Counted from the stretch's first letter, positions 24,927-33,351 are shown. The stretch: DNA of 38,075 bases from Halobacteriales archaeon SW_5_70_135 (GCA_003022865.1 PXSK01000005.1:1-38075); one strand, 5' to 3'. Notes: generated from the sequence alone by a model not told the origin. Program-made: numbers and translations.

Positions 24927-25553
24927 TCACGCGGCCGAGTGACGGACGCCGGCCAGGAGTCGGTCGATCTGCCGTCGCTCCGAGAGCCGCGACTGGTATA
25001 CTGCGACCGCGAGGAGGAACTCGCCCTCGTGCTCGAACGCCGTCACGTGGACGGTGACGTTCACCGAACTGCCGTTCTCGGTCGCGCTGCCGTCGAAGCG
25101 GGTGACCCGACGCTCGGCCCCGAGGACGCTCACCTTCCGCGTGCCGACGACCTCGTCGATCGAGACGTTCGCGTAGCCGAGGTCGGCGTCGTCGACGACG
25201 TCTCCGACCCGAACGTCCGACAGCGGGTTCGCGGTGTCGTTGCCGACCTCGACGCCCGGCGCCGACGTCAACACGAGCCCTGCCGGGAGTGCCATCGGCC
25301 GCTCGCCGCCGGGACTGCGCCGGTACACCGCGGTATTCAGCTCGACCGCCACGGACCGGCTCGCCGCGCCCGCGCCCACACCCCGGGTCACCGTCCGCGT
25401 CGAGACGGTGACCATCTCGTAGCCCGTCTCCGAGAGCGCCGGCTCCGCGACGGTCGCCTCCCCGGCGGGGAAGGTCGTCTCCCCGAACAGCGACGAACAG
25501 CCCGCCAGCGACGACACCAGCACGACACAGAGGACGACCACGCGACGCTCCAT
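24927..25553 (-). CDS. DUF6517-like lipoprotein (copy 1)
   Basis: I start at the ATG at 25553 (MERRVVVLCVVLVSSLAGCS), giving 208 aa. The N-terminus is a signal peptide with lipobox LAGC, so the mature protein should be a lipid-anchored extracytoplasmic protein. The body reads AEPALSETGYEMVTVSTRTV, ALPAGLVLTSAPGVEVGNDT, ANPLSDVRVGDVVDDADLGY, then VNVTVHVTAFEHEGEFLLAV and a C-terminal helix. It is a paralogue of the protein at 25849-26496 and matches the haloarchaeal DUF6517 type as I recall it. No activity is known; no catalytic motif is seen. Confidence 0.8.
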   Translation of the reverse strand: MERRVVVLCVVLVSSLAGCSSLFGETTFPAGEATVAEPALSETGYEMVTVSTRTVTRGVGAGAASRSVAVELNTAVYRRSPGGERPMALPAGLVLTSAPGVEVGNDTANPLSDVRVGDVVDDADLGYANVSIDEVVGTRKVSVLGAERRVTRFDGSATENGSSVNVTVHVTAFEHEGEFLLAVAVYQSRLSERRQIDRLLAGVRHSAA

Positions 25554-25630
25554 TGCCCGACCTCCGCGGTCCACGCTCATAATCCTACCGGCGAGCCGAC
25601 AGGTTTCGTGCCGACCGGAGGCGGCGGGAG

Positions 25631-25637
25631 GTTAAAG
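25631..25637 (+). promoter_or_regulatory. TATA box of the zinc-finger gene
   Basis: GTTAAAG is centred 27 bp before the ATG at 25661, which suggests a leaderless transcript. Confidence 0.45.
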
Positions 25638-25660
25638 ACGCCACGCCCCCTACCGACGGT

Positions 25661-25852
25661 ATGAGCGTCGGTGGACTCTGCCAGGTCTGTCAGTCGGCGG
25701 GCGCCGACGAGCGATGCGAGCGGTGCGGGGCGGTGGTCTGTGCCGACCACTACGAGCCGGAGTTCGACGTCTGCGTGGAGTGTGCCGCCGAGTCCGGGGC
25801 GGGCGACGAACCCGACGGGGACCACCCCGACGTGGACCGCCACCGGTTCTAG
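25661..25852 (+). CDS. Small zinc-finger protein (B-box-like)
   Basis: The 63-residue protein is built around CxxC-x8-CxxC-x4-CxxH-x7-CxxC, seven Cys and one His that can bind two zinc ions in a cross-brace (CQVCQSAGADERCERCGAVV, CADHYEPEFDVCVECA). The tail is acidic with His (DGDHPDVDRHRF). Haloarchaea have many such small zinc-finger proteins; several affect motility, biofilm or stress, but this one has no assigned role. It lies between two DUF6517-like lipoprotein genes. Its TAG stop overlaps the stop of the convergent gene in the palindrome CTAG. Confidence 0.85.
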   Translation: MSVGGLCQVCQSAGADERCERCGAVVCADHYEPEFDVCVECAAESGAGDEPDGDHPDVDRHRF

Positions 25853-26496
25853 CCGCCGGTGTGCTGGAGGCCGGACAGCAGCGTGAAGACGGCCGACTCC
25901 TCGTCGGGGAACCGCTGGGGGTAGACGGCGACGACGACGACGAAGTCCCCCTCGTGTCGTACTTTCGTCACGTGGACGAACACGTCGACGGTGCTGCCGG
26001 CGAGGTCGGCGGTGCCTTCGTACTTCTCGACTGCCGTCTCCGTGTCGAGCACGGTGACGGTCCGGCTGCCGACCATCTCGCCGACGCTGAGGTTTTCGTA
26101 CTCGGAGTCGAAGCGGTCGAGTATCTCCCGCTCCGAGAGGTCGGCGATCGGGTTGAACACCCTGCCGAGCACCTCGACCTCCGGACTGGCGAGGACGGGG
26201 AAGGCCGCCGCCCGCCGTGACCCGAGCGGACCCAGGTCCAGGCGTCGCTCGTAGCGGGCGAGCTGGTTCGTCACCTCGACCGACCGGCTCTCGCCGCCGG
26301 CGCTGAACTCGCGGGTCACGACCCGCTCGCTCACGCTGCGCTCCTCGTAGTCGGTCTCCGAGCGCGCGCCCTGAGAGACCGTCGCCGGCTCCGCGGCGAA
26401 GCGAGCCGGCTCGTCGCCGGTGATGAACCCACAGCCCGGGAGGACCGCGAGGCCGCCGACGGCCGCCACGAGCGCCCGTCTTCGAGTGAGGACCAT
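25849..26496 (-). CDS. DUF6517-like lipoprotein (copy 2)
   Basis: The ATG at 26496 (MVLTRRRALVAAVGGLAVLP) gives 215 aa; the ORF track runs on into pyrF shadow. The N-terminus has twin Arg-Arg-Arg before a hydrophobic stretch and lipobox LPGC, so Tat export and lipid anchoring are likely. The body parallels copy 1: ARSETDYEERSVSERVVTRE, RRAAAFPVLASPEVEVLGRV, FNPIADLSEREILDRFDSEY, ENLSVGEMVGSRTVTVLDTE, VDVFVHVTKVRHEGDFVVVV. A TTATC box about 26 bp upstream suggests its own promoter. The two copies flank the zinc-finger gene; function is unknown. Confidence 0.82.
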   Translation of the reverse strand: MVLTRRRALVAAVGGLAVLPGCGFITGDEPARFAAEPATVSQGARSETDYEERSVSERVVTREFSAGGESRSVEVTNQLARYERRLDLGPLGSRRAAAFPVLASPEVEVLGRVFNPIADLSEREILDRFDSEYENLSVGEMVGSRTVTVLDTETAVEKYEGTADLAGSTVDVFVHVTKVRHEGDFVVVVAVYPQRFPDEESAVFTLLSGLQHTGG

Positions 26497-26573
26497 GACG
26501 ACTGTCGCTCTTCGACGCTGATAAGTCCACCCGTCGGGAGCCGCGGACGGCAACGGCTCGCACGACGGGGGGG

Positions 26574-27389
26574 TCAGCGGTGCTCCGCGACCCGGCGCCG
26601 GAGCCGTTTGGCGGCCTCGCCGGCCGCCCTCGCGTAGCCGTCCGTGTCCGTCACGTCGGGGGCCTCGTCGCCGGCGTAGACGATCCCTCGCGAGGAGTTG
26701 ATGAGCCCGATCCCGTCGGCCAGTCCGTACTCGACGGCCGCCTCCAAGTCGCCACCCTGGGCACCCACGCCGGGGACGAGAAAGGGCACGTCCACCGTCT
26801 CGCGGACGCGCTCCAGCTCCTCGGGGGCGGTCGCGCCGACGACGAGGCCGACGTTGCCGTGCTCGTTCCAGACGTCCGCCAGCGCGGCGACGCGCTCGTA
26901 CAGCGGCTCGCCGGAGGCGAGCGCCAGCTCCTGCAGGTCCGCGCCGCCGGCGTTCGAGGTGCGACAGAGGACGAACACGCCGGCCTCGGCGCGCGAGAGA
27001 AACGGCGACAGTGCGTCCCGACCGAGGTACGGCGAGACCGTGATCGCGTCCACCCAGTCGAGCACCTCGGCGTACTGGCGGGCGCTGACGCCGACGTCGC
27101 CGCGCTTGGCGTCCAGGAGGACGGGCACGTCCTTGCCGGCAGCGTAGGCGGCGGTCTCTCGCAGCGCCCGCCAGCCCTGCTCGCCCTCGTAGAAGGCGGC
27201 GTTGGGCTTGAACGCCGCCGCGTGCTCGTGGGTGGCGTCGATCACGCGACGGTTGAACGCCCACCGGGGCAGGTCGTGGTCCGCGGCGTCCGGCGGCAGT
27301 CGGTCGAGGTCGGGGTCGAGTCCCACGGAGACGACGCTGCCGACCCGCTCGATGCGCCCCCGCAGTCGGTCGAAGAAGCCCTCGGCCAT
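26574..27389 (-). CDS. pyrF: Orotidine 5'-phosphate decarboxylase
   Basis: PyrF (271 aa from the ATG at 27389) decarboxylates OMP to UMP, the last step of pyrimidine nucleotide synthesis. It is the longer PyrF subfamily: VVSVGLDPDLDRLPPDAADH, AAFKPNAAFYEGEQGWRALR, the catalytic segment VPVLLDAKRGDVGVSARQYA with Lys and Asp, AITVSPYLGRDALSPFLSRA, and the phosphate-binding end FLVPGVGAQGGDLEAAVEYG and GLINSSRGIVYAGDEAPDV. All motifs are present. A TTTACTTT box about 25 bp upstream points to a leaderless transcript. Confidence 0.96.
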   Translation of the reverse strand: MAEGFFDRLRGRIERVGSVVSVGLDPDLDRLPPDAADHDLPRWAFNRRVIDATHEHAAAFKPNAAFYEGEQGWRALRETAAYAAGKDVPVLLDAKRGDVGVSARQYAEVLDWVDAITVSPYLGRDALSPFLSRAEAGVFVLCRTSNAGGADLQELALASGEPLYERVAALADVWNEHGNVGLVVGATAPEELERVRETVDVPFLVPGVGAQGGDLEAAVEYGLADGIGLINSSRGIVYAGDEAPDVTDTDGYARAAGEAAKRLRRRVAEHR

Positions 27390-27410
27390 GCGCCACGCTC
27401 GGCCGGCGGA

Positions 27411-27417
27411 AAGTAAA
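27411..27417 (-). promoter_or_regulatory. TATA box of pyrF
   Basis: TTTACTT on the minus strand lies about 25 bp before the pyrF ATG in GC-rich surroundings; leaderless transcription is likely. Confidence 0.5.
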
Positions 27418-27427
27418 GTCGGGGGTC

Positions 27428-28405
27428 TCAGAACTGTCCGAGCGAGGTCTGGTCCTCCTTCAGCGCCCGCGCGTCGTACCCGTGACCGGTCAGCTCGCGG
27501 GCGAACTCGTCGGCGAAGCCGTGCTGAGTGTACACCTGATCGGGGTCGACGGCGTCGACGACGGCGCGGAGCTCCTCGAAGTCGGCGTGGTCCGAGAGGA
27601 CGAACGCTTCGTCGTAGCCGCCGCGGTAGCGAAACGAGTCCTCGACGGCCCAGCCGGAGAACCCCGCGGTGACGGCGTCGCGCTCCTCGACGAGCCGGTC
27701 GACGAAGTCGAGCCGGGCGGAGCCGATCGGGAGCACGACGGCGTCGCCCGGCTCCGGAGCGAGGCTGTCGTACTCCGTGGCGCCGAAGCCGACGTCCAGG
27801 TGGGTCTCGATCGCGGCGTTCAGGTCGGCGATCGCCTCCGAGACGAACAGCCGCGGCCGGTCGGAGCGGGCGACCAGCCGCTGGAGCTTCTGTGCCCGCC
27901 CGAGCGCGTAGCCGAACAGAAGCACCGGCCGGTCGAGCGTGTCGTTCAGCCACTCGACGATCCGGCGCTCCAGCTCGTCCTGCCCGGGGAAAACGTACGC
28001 CGGCGTGCCGTACGTGGCCTCGATCACGAGTACGTCCGCCGGGACGGGGTCGAGACCGTCCAGGTAACAGCGGTCTCGCGGCGAGCAGTCGCCGGTGTAC
28101 AAGTACGTCCGCTCGTCGCCCTCGACCCGGACCGCCCGAGAACCGGCGACGTGGCCGGCGTTCAGCAGTTCCACCCGGGGGTAGTCCGCGACCGAGAACG
28201 CTGCCTCCGGTCGCCGGACGCGGGCGAGTTCGGCCGTCGTCGTCGAGCAGACGACCCGTTCGGGGGCGGCGTCGGTGTCGAACAGGTGGTCGCCGTGGGC
28301 GTGTGTGGTGACGTTCACGTCGCCGTCCGGCGCCGCGGCGTCCGCGACCACCGTGCCGACGCCCTCGGCCTCGATCCTGACACCGTCACGCAGCGTGACC
28401 GACAT
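27428..28405 (-). CDS. MBL-fold beta-CASP-type nuclease (mRNA 3'-end processing factor-like)
   Basis: The 325-residue protein has the metallo-beta-lactamase motif THAHGDHLF near residue 34, GHVAGSRAVRVEG, YLYTGDCSPRD and a C-terminal VLSDHADFEELRAV segment typical of the beta-CASP group. GQDELERRIVEWLNDTLDRP and VLLFGYALGRAQKLQRLV also match. Haloarchaeal proteins of this type are annotated as mRNA 3'-end processing factor or exonuclease; DNA-processing (SNM1/Artemis-like) roles are also possible. It starts MSVTLRDGVRIEAEGVGTVV. The stop is 38 bp upstream of pyrF. Confidence 0.88.
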   Translation of the reverse strand: MSVTLRDGVRIEAEGVGTVVADAAAPDGDVNVTTHAHGDHLFDTDAAPERVVCSTTTAELARVRRPEAAFSVADYPRVELLNAGHVAGSRAVRVEGDERTYLYTGDCSPRDRCYLDGLDPVPADVLVIEATYGTPAYVFPGQDELERRIVEWLNDTLDRPVLLFGYALGRAQKLQRLVARSDRPRLFVSEAIADLNAAIETHLDVGFGATEYDSLAPEPGDAVVLPIGSARLDFVDRLVEERDAVTAGFSGWAVEDSFRYRGGYDEAFVLSDHADFEELRAVVDAVDPDQVYTQHGFADEFARELTGHGYDARALKEDQTSLGQF

Positions 28406-28481
28406 TCGTCTCCGACTACCGGCCGGAGGGGCATGCCTCTTTCCCGCCGTGGGGACTGCGCCCGGGACCGGCGAGACCGGG

Positions 28482-29900
28482 TCAGCGCGCCTCGACCCAC
28501 GCGGCGAGGTTCTCGATCACCCGCGGGGCGACGCCGTTCGGCGCCCGGTAGTCGGCGGGGCGGGACGGGCCGGACCCCTCGAACAGCAGGTGGTCGAGCG
28601 CCGGGTACGCCCGGTAGGTGGCGTCGTCGCCGAGCGTCTCGCGCCAGGCGTCGAGGGCGGAGGGCGGCACCTGGTAGTCGCGGCCGCCCTGGCCGACGAA
28701 GGCGTGCACGTCGAGGCCGGCGGCGACGGCCGTCTGGTCGTACGAGCGCAGGCTGGCCCAGTAGTGGCCGCTGGCGCCCAGCAGCCGCTCGTCCGTGTCG
28801 AACTCCCCCTCGGTGATCCGCTCGGCGGCGGCCTCGACTCGCTCGATCCGCTCGGCCTCGGTGTCGGTCACCTCGTCGTCGAGACGCGCGAGGTGACGCA
28901 CCTGTTCCGGGACGAGCTGCCACAGCGGGCCGGCCGGCGCGGCCAGCAGCGCCATGCCCGGAACGTCGGCGCGGCGGACGATCCGCGGCGCCGCCAGACC
29001 GCCCTGACTGTGCCCGACGACGGCCGTCCAGCCGACGCGTTCGCGGGCGGCGAGCCGCTCCAGCGCGGTCACCGCGTCGTCGGTCGTGACGTCGTCGAGT
29101 GTCACCCTGTCCTGCCGACTGAACTCGCAGGCGAAGGTGCGCTTGTCGTACCGGAGCACGGCGACGCCGCGGCTCGCCAGCCCCCACGCCAGGTCGCGGA
29201 ACGGCCTGTTCGGCCCGATCGTGAGGTCGCGGTCGTGCGGACCGGTACCGTGAACGAGGACGACACCGGGGACGGTCCCGTCACCAGTCGGCAGCGACAG
29301 CGTCGCCCCCAGGTCGCAGGCGGGCGACGACAGAGCGAGCGTCGCCTCCTCGAAGGCGTCGCGGTCGACGTACGCCGGCGGCTCGTACGACCGCGACTCC
29401 GGCGGTCGGAGGAAGAGCCCGGCCGGGCGGCCGCCGGAGAACACCCAGACCACGTCCAGTCGGCCGCTCTCGAACTCGGCACGGACGACCACTACCTCGT
29501 TGCCCTGCTCCGTCTCCCGCTTCGTGTCGACGATCGCCCGGAAGCCACCACGGGTCGCGGTCGCCTGGTGCCAGGCGCTCCGGAGCCGCTCGGGGGTCAA
29601 CTGCTCGGCCGCCTCGCCGACGAACGCCGTCGACACCGCCGCGTACTCGCCCTCCGCGAGCCGGACCGTCAGCTCGCGTGCCCGTGCGGTCAGGTCGTCC
29701 GCGGTCGTGGCGGGCGGTGTCGACGTCGACATCGACGTCGATGTCGGCGTCCGCGTGTCCGTTCCCGATCCCGTCCCCGTTCGCGTATCCGCCGTCCGAG
29801 CGTCCGGCTCCGAGCCGTCACCGGCACAGCCGGCGAGCGTGGGCGCCGTCGCGGCTCCCAGGGCGACGAGCAGACGGCGGCGACTCGTCTGCGGCGTCAT
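28482..29900 (-). CDS. Secreted lipoprotein alpha/beta hydrolase
   Basis: The 472-residue protein starts MTPQTSRRRLLVALGAATAP and has lipobox LAGC, so Tat export and lipid anchoring are likely. A Thr/Ser/Asp-rich linker (repeats of TSTSMSTSTPP type) follows. Residues ~70-180 look like a DUF3887-type helper domain (FVGEAAEQLTPERLRSAWHQ). The rest is an alpha/beta hydrolase: GVVLVHGTGPHDRDLTIGPN (oxyanion region), VVGHSQGGLAAPRIV (nucleophile Ser), and a His near the end (YPALDHLLFEGSGP). It probably cleaves an ester or peptide bond outside the cell; the substrate is unknown. Confidence 0.88.
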   Translation of the reverse strand: MTPQTSRRRLLVALGAATAPTLAGCAGDGSEPDARTADTRTGTGSGTDTRTPTSTSMSTSTPPATTADDLTARARELTVRLAEGEYAAVSTAFVGEAAEQLTPERLRSAWHQATATRGGFRAIVDTKRETEQGNEVVVVRAEFESGRLDVVWVFSGGRPAGLFLRPPESRSYEPPAYVDRDAFEEATLALSSPACDLGATLSLPTGDGTVPGVVLVHGTGPHDRDLTIGPNRPFRDLAWGLASRGVAVLRYDKRTFACEFSRQDRVTLDDVTTDDAVTALERLAARERVGWTAVVGHSQGGLAAPRIVRRADVPGMALLAAPAGPLWQLVPEQVRHLARLDDEVTDTEAERIERVEAAAERITEGEFDTDERLLGASGHYWASLRSYDQTAVAAGLDVHAFVGQGGRDYQVPPSALDAWRETLGDDATYRAYPALDHLLFEGSGPSRPADYRAPNGVAPRVIENLAAWVEAR

Positions 29901-29948
29901 CTCTCGGAAGTCGATGGTCCGGTCACAAATAGCCGGTGGCCCCCCAGT

Positions 29949-32693
29949 TCACTGCTCCTCGTACAGCCGCTCCACGCGCTCGACCGTGTCGGCGTTCGAG
30001 GGGGCGAGGTCCTCGCGCACCCGCTCGAACCGCGGGAACCGCAGGGCGTACCCCGAGTCGTATTCCGGCGACGCCTGTATCTCCTCGTAGGCCACCTCCA
30101 GCACCACCTCGGGCGCGAGTCGTACTTCGCGGCCGTCCCGTTCCGTGACGAGCTCCTCCAGTCGGTCGGTGAGGTCGGCGAGCTCGGCGTCCGTGTAGCC
30201 CGTCGAGAGCCGGCCGACCTCTCGTAGGTCGTCCTCACCCTCGCCGTCGGGGCCGCGACAGGCCAGATAGAGCCGTCCGAGCATGCTGGAGCGGCGTCCC
30301 TCGCTGTACCGCGCCCGGGTGACGACCAGGTCGAGCGGCTCCATCACCGGCTTCACTTTCGTCATCCGCCCGACGCGACGCCCCGGCTGGTAGGCGGCGT
30401 CGAGGTTCTTCAGCATCAGCCCCTCGTGCCCCACCGCGAGCGTCTCCTCGTACAGCTCGCGCAGACCGGTCTCGCCGCCGTCGGCGTACCGCCGGCTCGC
30501 GGCCCGCTCCAGCTCGTACTCGGCAGGCGACAGCACCGACTCCAGCCGGTCGACCCGCTCGCGGAGCGGCCGGTCGAGCAGTGTCTCGCCCGCCAGGTAC
30601 AGGCAGTCGAACAGGTAGACGACGACGGGGATCTCCTCGGCGATCTCGGGGATGTCGTACTTGCGTCTGATCCGCCGGGAGAACGTCTGGAACGGCACCG
30701 GCTCGCGCGTCTCGGGGTCGTAGCCGACCACCTCGCCGTCGAGGAGCGCGCGGTCGGCGTCGACGTGCTCGCGGACCGCCCGCACGACGTCCGGGAACTG
30801 CTCGGTGACGTCCTCCAGTCGGCGCGTGTAGACCCGCACCTCGTCGCCGTCACGATGGATTTGGCAATTGTGCAGCGTGAGGAGCGGAGCGCAGTAGCTC
30901 TCGTCACCTTTCACCTGAATGTCGTAGACCTTCTGCCGGGGGTCGACTTCACGGGGCGAACTCCGTGACAATTCCTCGTGTTCCAGTATGCGGACCTCGA
31001 TCTTGTCGTCGACGATACGGGCATAGTCGTCCGAGAGAGTGATCGTGAGCTTGTAGTACGTGTTTCCATCGATACGCTGACGGGTTACTCCCATGACGGT
31101 GTCGTGATGGAGTCCGATGAGCTGCATCTTCGATGCTAACGCTCGCTCTTTCGTAGTGACCGAACGGCGACCGAAATCGTCGACGTGGCCGTCAGCCTCT
31201 TCCCATCCTCTCAAGAACCCCTCGAACTGTGACTGTGACAGGTTCCAGAACCAGTCCGGGACCCGCTTGTCTCGCCACCCGTCCTGCGTCTGTTTACGGA
31301 AGTTCCGAGAGAGCCACTCGAACATCGGCCTGTCAGTCCAGTACAGCTCCGTGGCACCACCGTGGTCGTAGGAGCAGACGTTCTCCGGAGAAATTCCAAG
31401 CTCAGTGGTGACGATCTCACGGTACTCCTCTCGCAGCTCCGGATCGTCGTTGTTGAACATCAGTCCGACTCTCCGGTTTCTATTGTATCTGTTCGACGTC
31501 CCGTCTCCGACCCAGTACCCGAGGAACCTGAAGAACCGTTCGTTCGGATCGAACTCTTTCGTGTAATTGCCGGTCGTGCTCAGGACGAGCGGCTCCGACA
31601 GACTGTCGTCAACCTCCGGACTCGGAAGCGGGAAGACGACCCAGTCGTCCCCGCTAATTTTCTCGACTGGAAGCCACGCGTCTCCGCCGGAACGAGCGAC
31701 GAGGAGCTCATGTCCTTCCGTGATTTTGAACGTCTCTCCGAGATAGGTGGAGAAACTAAACACCCGCTCGTCCGAGTCGATCGCGCGTCTGTTTTTACTT
31801 TGTACTGTTCGAAACCGGCCAGTATGTGTTAGGACCTTCTCACCGGGCTGGAGATCTCGCATCACCTTCATGCCGGACCGGGTGTAGACCGGTGTGAACC
31901 CCGACACGCACCTCGCACCGTCGTACTTGGATTCCGCGAGCACGTCCTCGGGATCGTCGGCCACGCTCTCGACGCCGTCGGCGAGTCCGTCGCTGTCGAC
32001 GGCGAGCATCGCGCCGACGGGGCGGAACAGCTCGACGTCCAGCGCGTCCAGGCCCTCGCGGCCCTCGTCGCGGGCGGTCTCGGCGACCAGCGTGTAGTCG
32101 TTGGTCACCTGGTAGGCGCGCTCGACGGCGTCGACCGCGGCCGGGGAGCCGTCGAGGAAGGCGTCGGCCAGGGCGTCGCGGACCGTCCCCTCGCCGACGC
32201 CGATGCGCAGGTGGCCCAGGGCAGTGCGGACGACGTACTTCGCCTCGACGGGGTCGGCGTCGGCCACCAGCCCGGCGACGGCGTCGACGCGGCGACGCTC
32301 GCTGCCCTCGCCCTCGTAGCCGGCCAGCGCGCGCAGCTCGTCGTGGACCCGCTCGACGGTCAGCGACTCCGAGAACAGCGTCTCCTGCGGGGCGTTCGCG
32401 ACCGCCCGTTCGGCCGCCCCGCCGAGGTCGCCGGTCTCCTTCCAGTCCTCCTCGATCGCGTCCGGAGAGACGCCGGTGGTCTTCGCGACGGCCTCGGCGG
32501 TGAGCGAGGAGGAGACGCCGAGGTCGTCGCTGCGGTGGGCCGCGAAGAGGTTGCCCCGGAGGAGTTTTACGAACAGCGGCAACCGGTCGCCGTCGGCGTC
32601 GGCGAGCGTCTCCGCCAGAATCGCCCGCTTCTCCGTGTCGGCGTCCGTGGCGGTCAGGCGCTCGTAGACGTCGACGAGGTCCCCGTAGTCCAT
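29949..32693 (-). CDS. ligA: ATP-dependent DNA ligase LigA precursor with intein
   Basis: The 914-residue precursor is a DNA ligase of 566 residues with a 348-residue intein. Residues 1-250 are the DNA-binding domain (MDYGDLVDVYERLTATDADT, ALGHLRIGVGEGTVRDALAD). The adenylation motif reads ESKYDGAR (K256 is the lysine that takes AMP), then the intein (262-609), then CQIHRDGDEVRVYTRRLEDV. The rest has LLDGEVVGYDPETREPVPFQ, VFLFDCLYL-like VVYLFDCLYL, GHEGLMLKN, the MTKVKPVMEPLDLVVTRARY motif and RFPRFERVRED, so all ligase motifs are intact after splicing. It seals Okazaki fragments and nicks. A GGTTTTTGC box ~28 bp before the ATG suggests a leaderless transcript. Confidence 0.96.
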   Translation of the reverse strand: MDYGDLVDVYERLTATDADTEKRAILAETLADADGDRLPLFVKLLRGNLFAAHRSDDLGVSSSLTAEAVAKTTGVSPDAIEEDWKETGDLGGAAERAVANAPQETLFSESLTVERVHDELRALAGYEGEGSERRRVDAVAGLVADADPVEAKYVVRTALGHLRIGVGEGTVRDALADAFLDGSPAAVDAVERAYQVTNDYTLVAETARDEGREGLDALDVELFRPVGAMLAVDSDGLADGVESVADDPEDVLAESKYDGARCVSGFTPVYTRSGMKVMRDLQPGEKVLTHTGRFRTVQSKNRRAIDSDERVFSFSTYLGETFKITEGHELLVARSGGDAWLPVEKISGDDWVVFPLPSPEVDDSLSEPLVLSTTGNYTKEFDPNERFFRFLGYWVGDGTSNRYNRNRRVGLMFNNDDPELREEYREIVTTELGISPENVCSYDHGGATELYWTDRPMFEWLSRNFRKQTQDGWRDKRVPDWFWNLSQSQFEGFLRGWEEADGHVDDFGRRSVTTKERALASKMQLIGLHHDTVMGVTRQRIDGNTYYKLTITLSDDYARIVDDKIEVRILEHEELSRSSPREVDPRQKVYDIQVKGDESYCAPLLTLHNCQIHRDGDEVRVYTRRLEDVTEQFPDVVRAVREHVDADRALLDGEVVGYDPETREPVPFQTFSRRIRRKYDIPEIAEEIPVVVYLFDCLYLAGETLLDRPLRERVDRLESVLSPAEYELERAASRRYADGGETGLRELYEETLAVGHEGLMLKNLDAAYQPGRRVGRMTKVKPVMEPLDLVVTRARYSEGRRSSMLGRLYLACRGPDGEGEDDLREVGRLSTGYTDAELADLTDRLEELVTERDGREVRLAPEVVLEVAYEEIQASPEYDSGYALRFPRFERVREDLAPSNADTVERVERLYEEQ
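30867..31910 (-). mobile_element. Intein with LAGLIDADG homing endonuclease (in ligA)
   Basis: The 348-residue intein begins with Cys (CVSGFTPVYT, block A). Block B is TEGHELL (residues 64-70, His67). Block C is FLGYWVGDG (129-137), the first LAGLIDADG-type helix; block E is FLRGWEEADG (232-241), the second, both with their acidic residue. Block F is KVYDIQVKGDESYC (327-340) and block G is LLTLHN followed by Cys+1, the penultimate His and terminal Asn of splicing. All residues for splicing and for DNA cutting appear present. Its GC content looks lower than the ligase flanks, with more Lys/Asn/Ser/Thr codons ending in A/T. It is inserted between Arg of KYDGAR and Cys of CQIHRD. Confidence 0.95.
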
Positions 32694-32743
32694 CAGTGCC
32701 GACTACCCGCGCCGCAGGCAAAAACCCTCCCGAATTTGAGGGC

Positions 32744-33351
32744 TCAGGTCTCGTCGACCGTGACCGACAGCCGACCGTCGAGTGCCTGTACGGTGAGCAT
32801 CGTTGGCCGGTCGGCGGCCCGCGAGGGCAAGGCCATCCTCCTGCGGCCGAAGTACGGTGAGCATCGTTGGCCGGTCGGCGGGGCCGGCGCCGGTCGCCGA
32901 GCCAGGGTTGAGTACGCGTACACCGTCGTGAGTGGTGTCGACCGTCCGGTGGGAGTGCCCCCCGATGCCGACGACGCCGTTCGCTCCGGCTCGTGCCCGG
33001 GCGACGCCGCCGATCGCGTCGAGCCACTCGTCGTCGCCTGTGACGACGCCCTCGGAACTCGTCACCGCACGCTCGACGAGGGCGACGATCCTGTAGACGA
33101 CGACGGTGAGCCCGCCCAGGTCGGCACTCGCCACCCGGGGCAACTGTGCGTCTGCGGGGTCGGCGTTGCCGAAGACGGCCGTGAGGTCGTCGTTCGGGTC
33201 GCGCACGCGCTCGACGGCCTCGTGTGAGCCGAAGTCACCGCCGTGGATCACGTGGTCGGCGGCAGCGGTCCGCTCGCGGAACGGCCTCGGGGACGGCGTC
33301 GGCCTGCTCCGGCACGTGCGCGTCTGCGAGAACGGCGACTTCCGTGTGCAC
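32744..33351 (-). pseudogene. YfcE/MJ0936-type metallophosphoesterase, broken
   Basis: A GTG at 33351 starts EVAVLADAHVPEQADAVPEA (DxH motif) and shifts frame after a single extra C near 33283. The next frame gives DHVIHGGDFGSHEAVERVRD (GD motif), FGNADPADAQLPRVASADLG, GVVGIGGHSHRTVDTTHDGV (GHxH) and LNPGSATGAGPADRP. The usual THG motif between them is absent (VVVYRIVALVERAVTSS instead). The true C-terminus QALDGRLSVTVDET follows only after a 64-bp insertion that duplicates 29 bp. Relatives hydrolyse phosphodiesters with two metal ions. With a frameshift, a lost metal ligand and the insertion it should be dead. Confidence 0.85.
32789..32881. repeat. 29-bp direct repeat, copies offset by 64 bp
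   Basis: TACGGTGAGCATCGTTGGCC and the following 9 bases occur at 32789-32817 and again at 32853-32881. The 35 bp between them have no similarity to the gene family, so the gene gained 64 bp (35 new, 29 copied). 64 is not a multiple of 3, so it also breaks the phosphoesterase frame. Confidence 0.85.
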
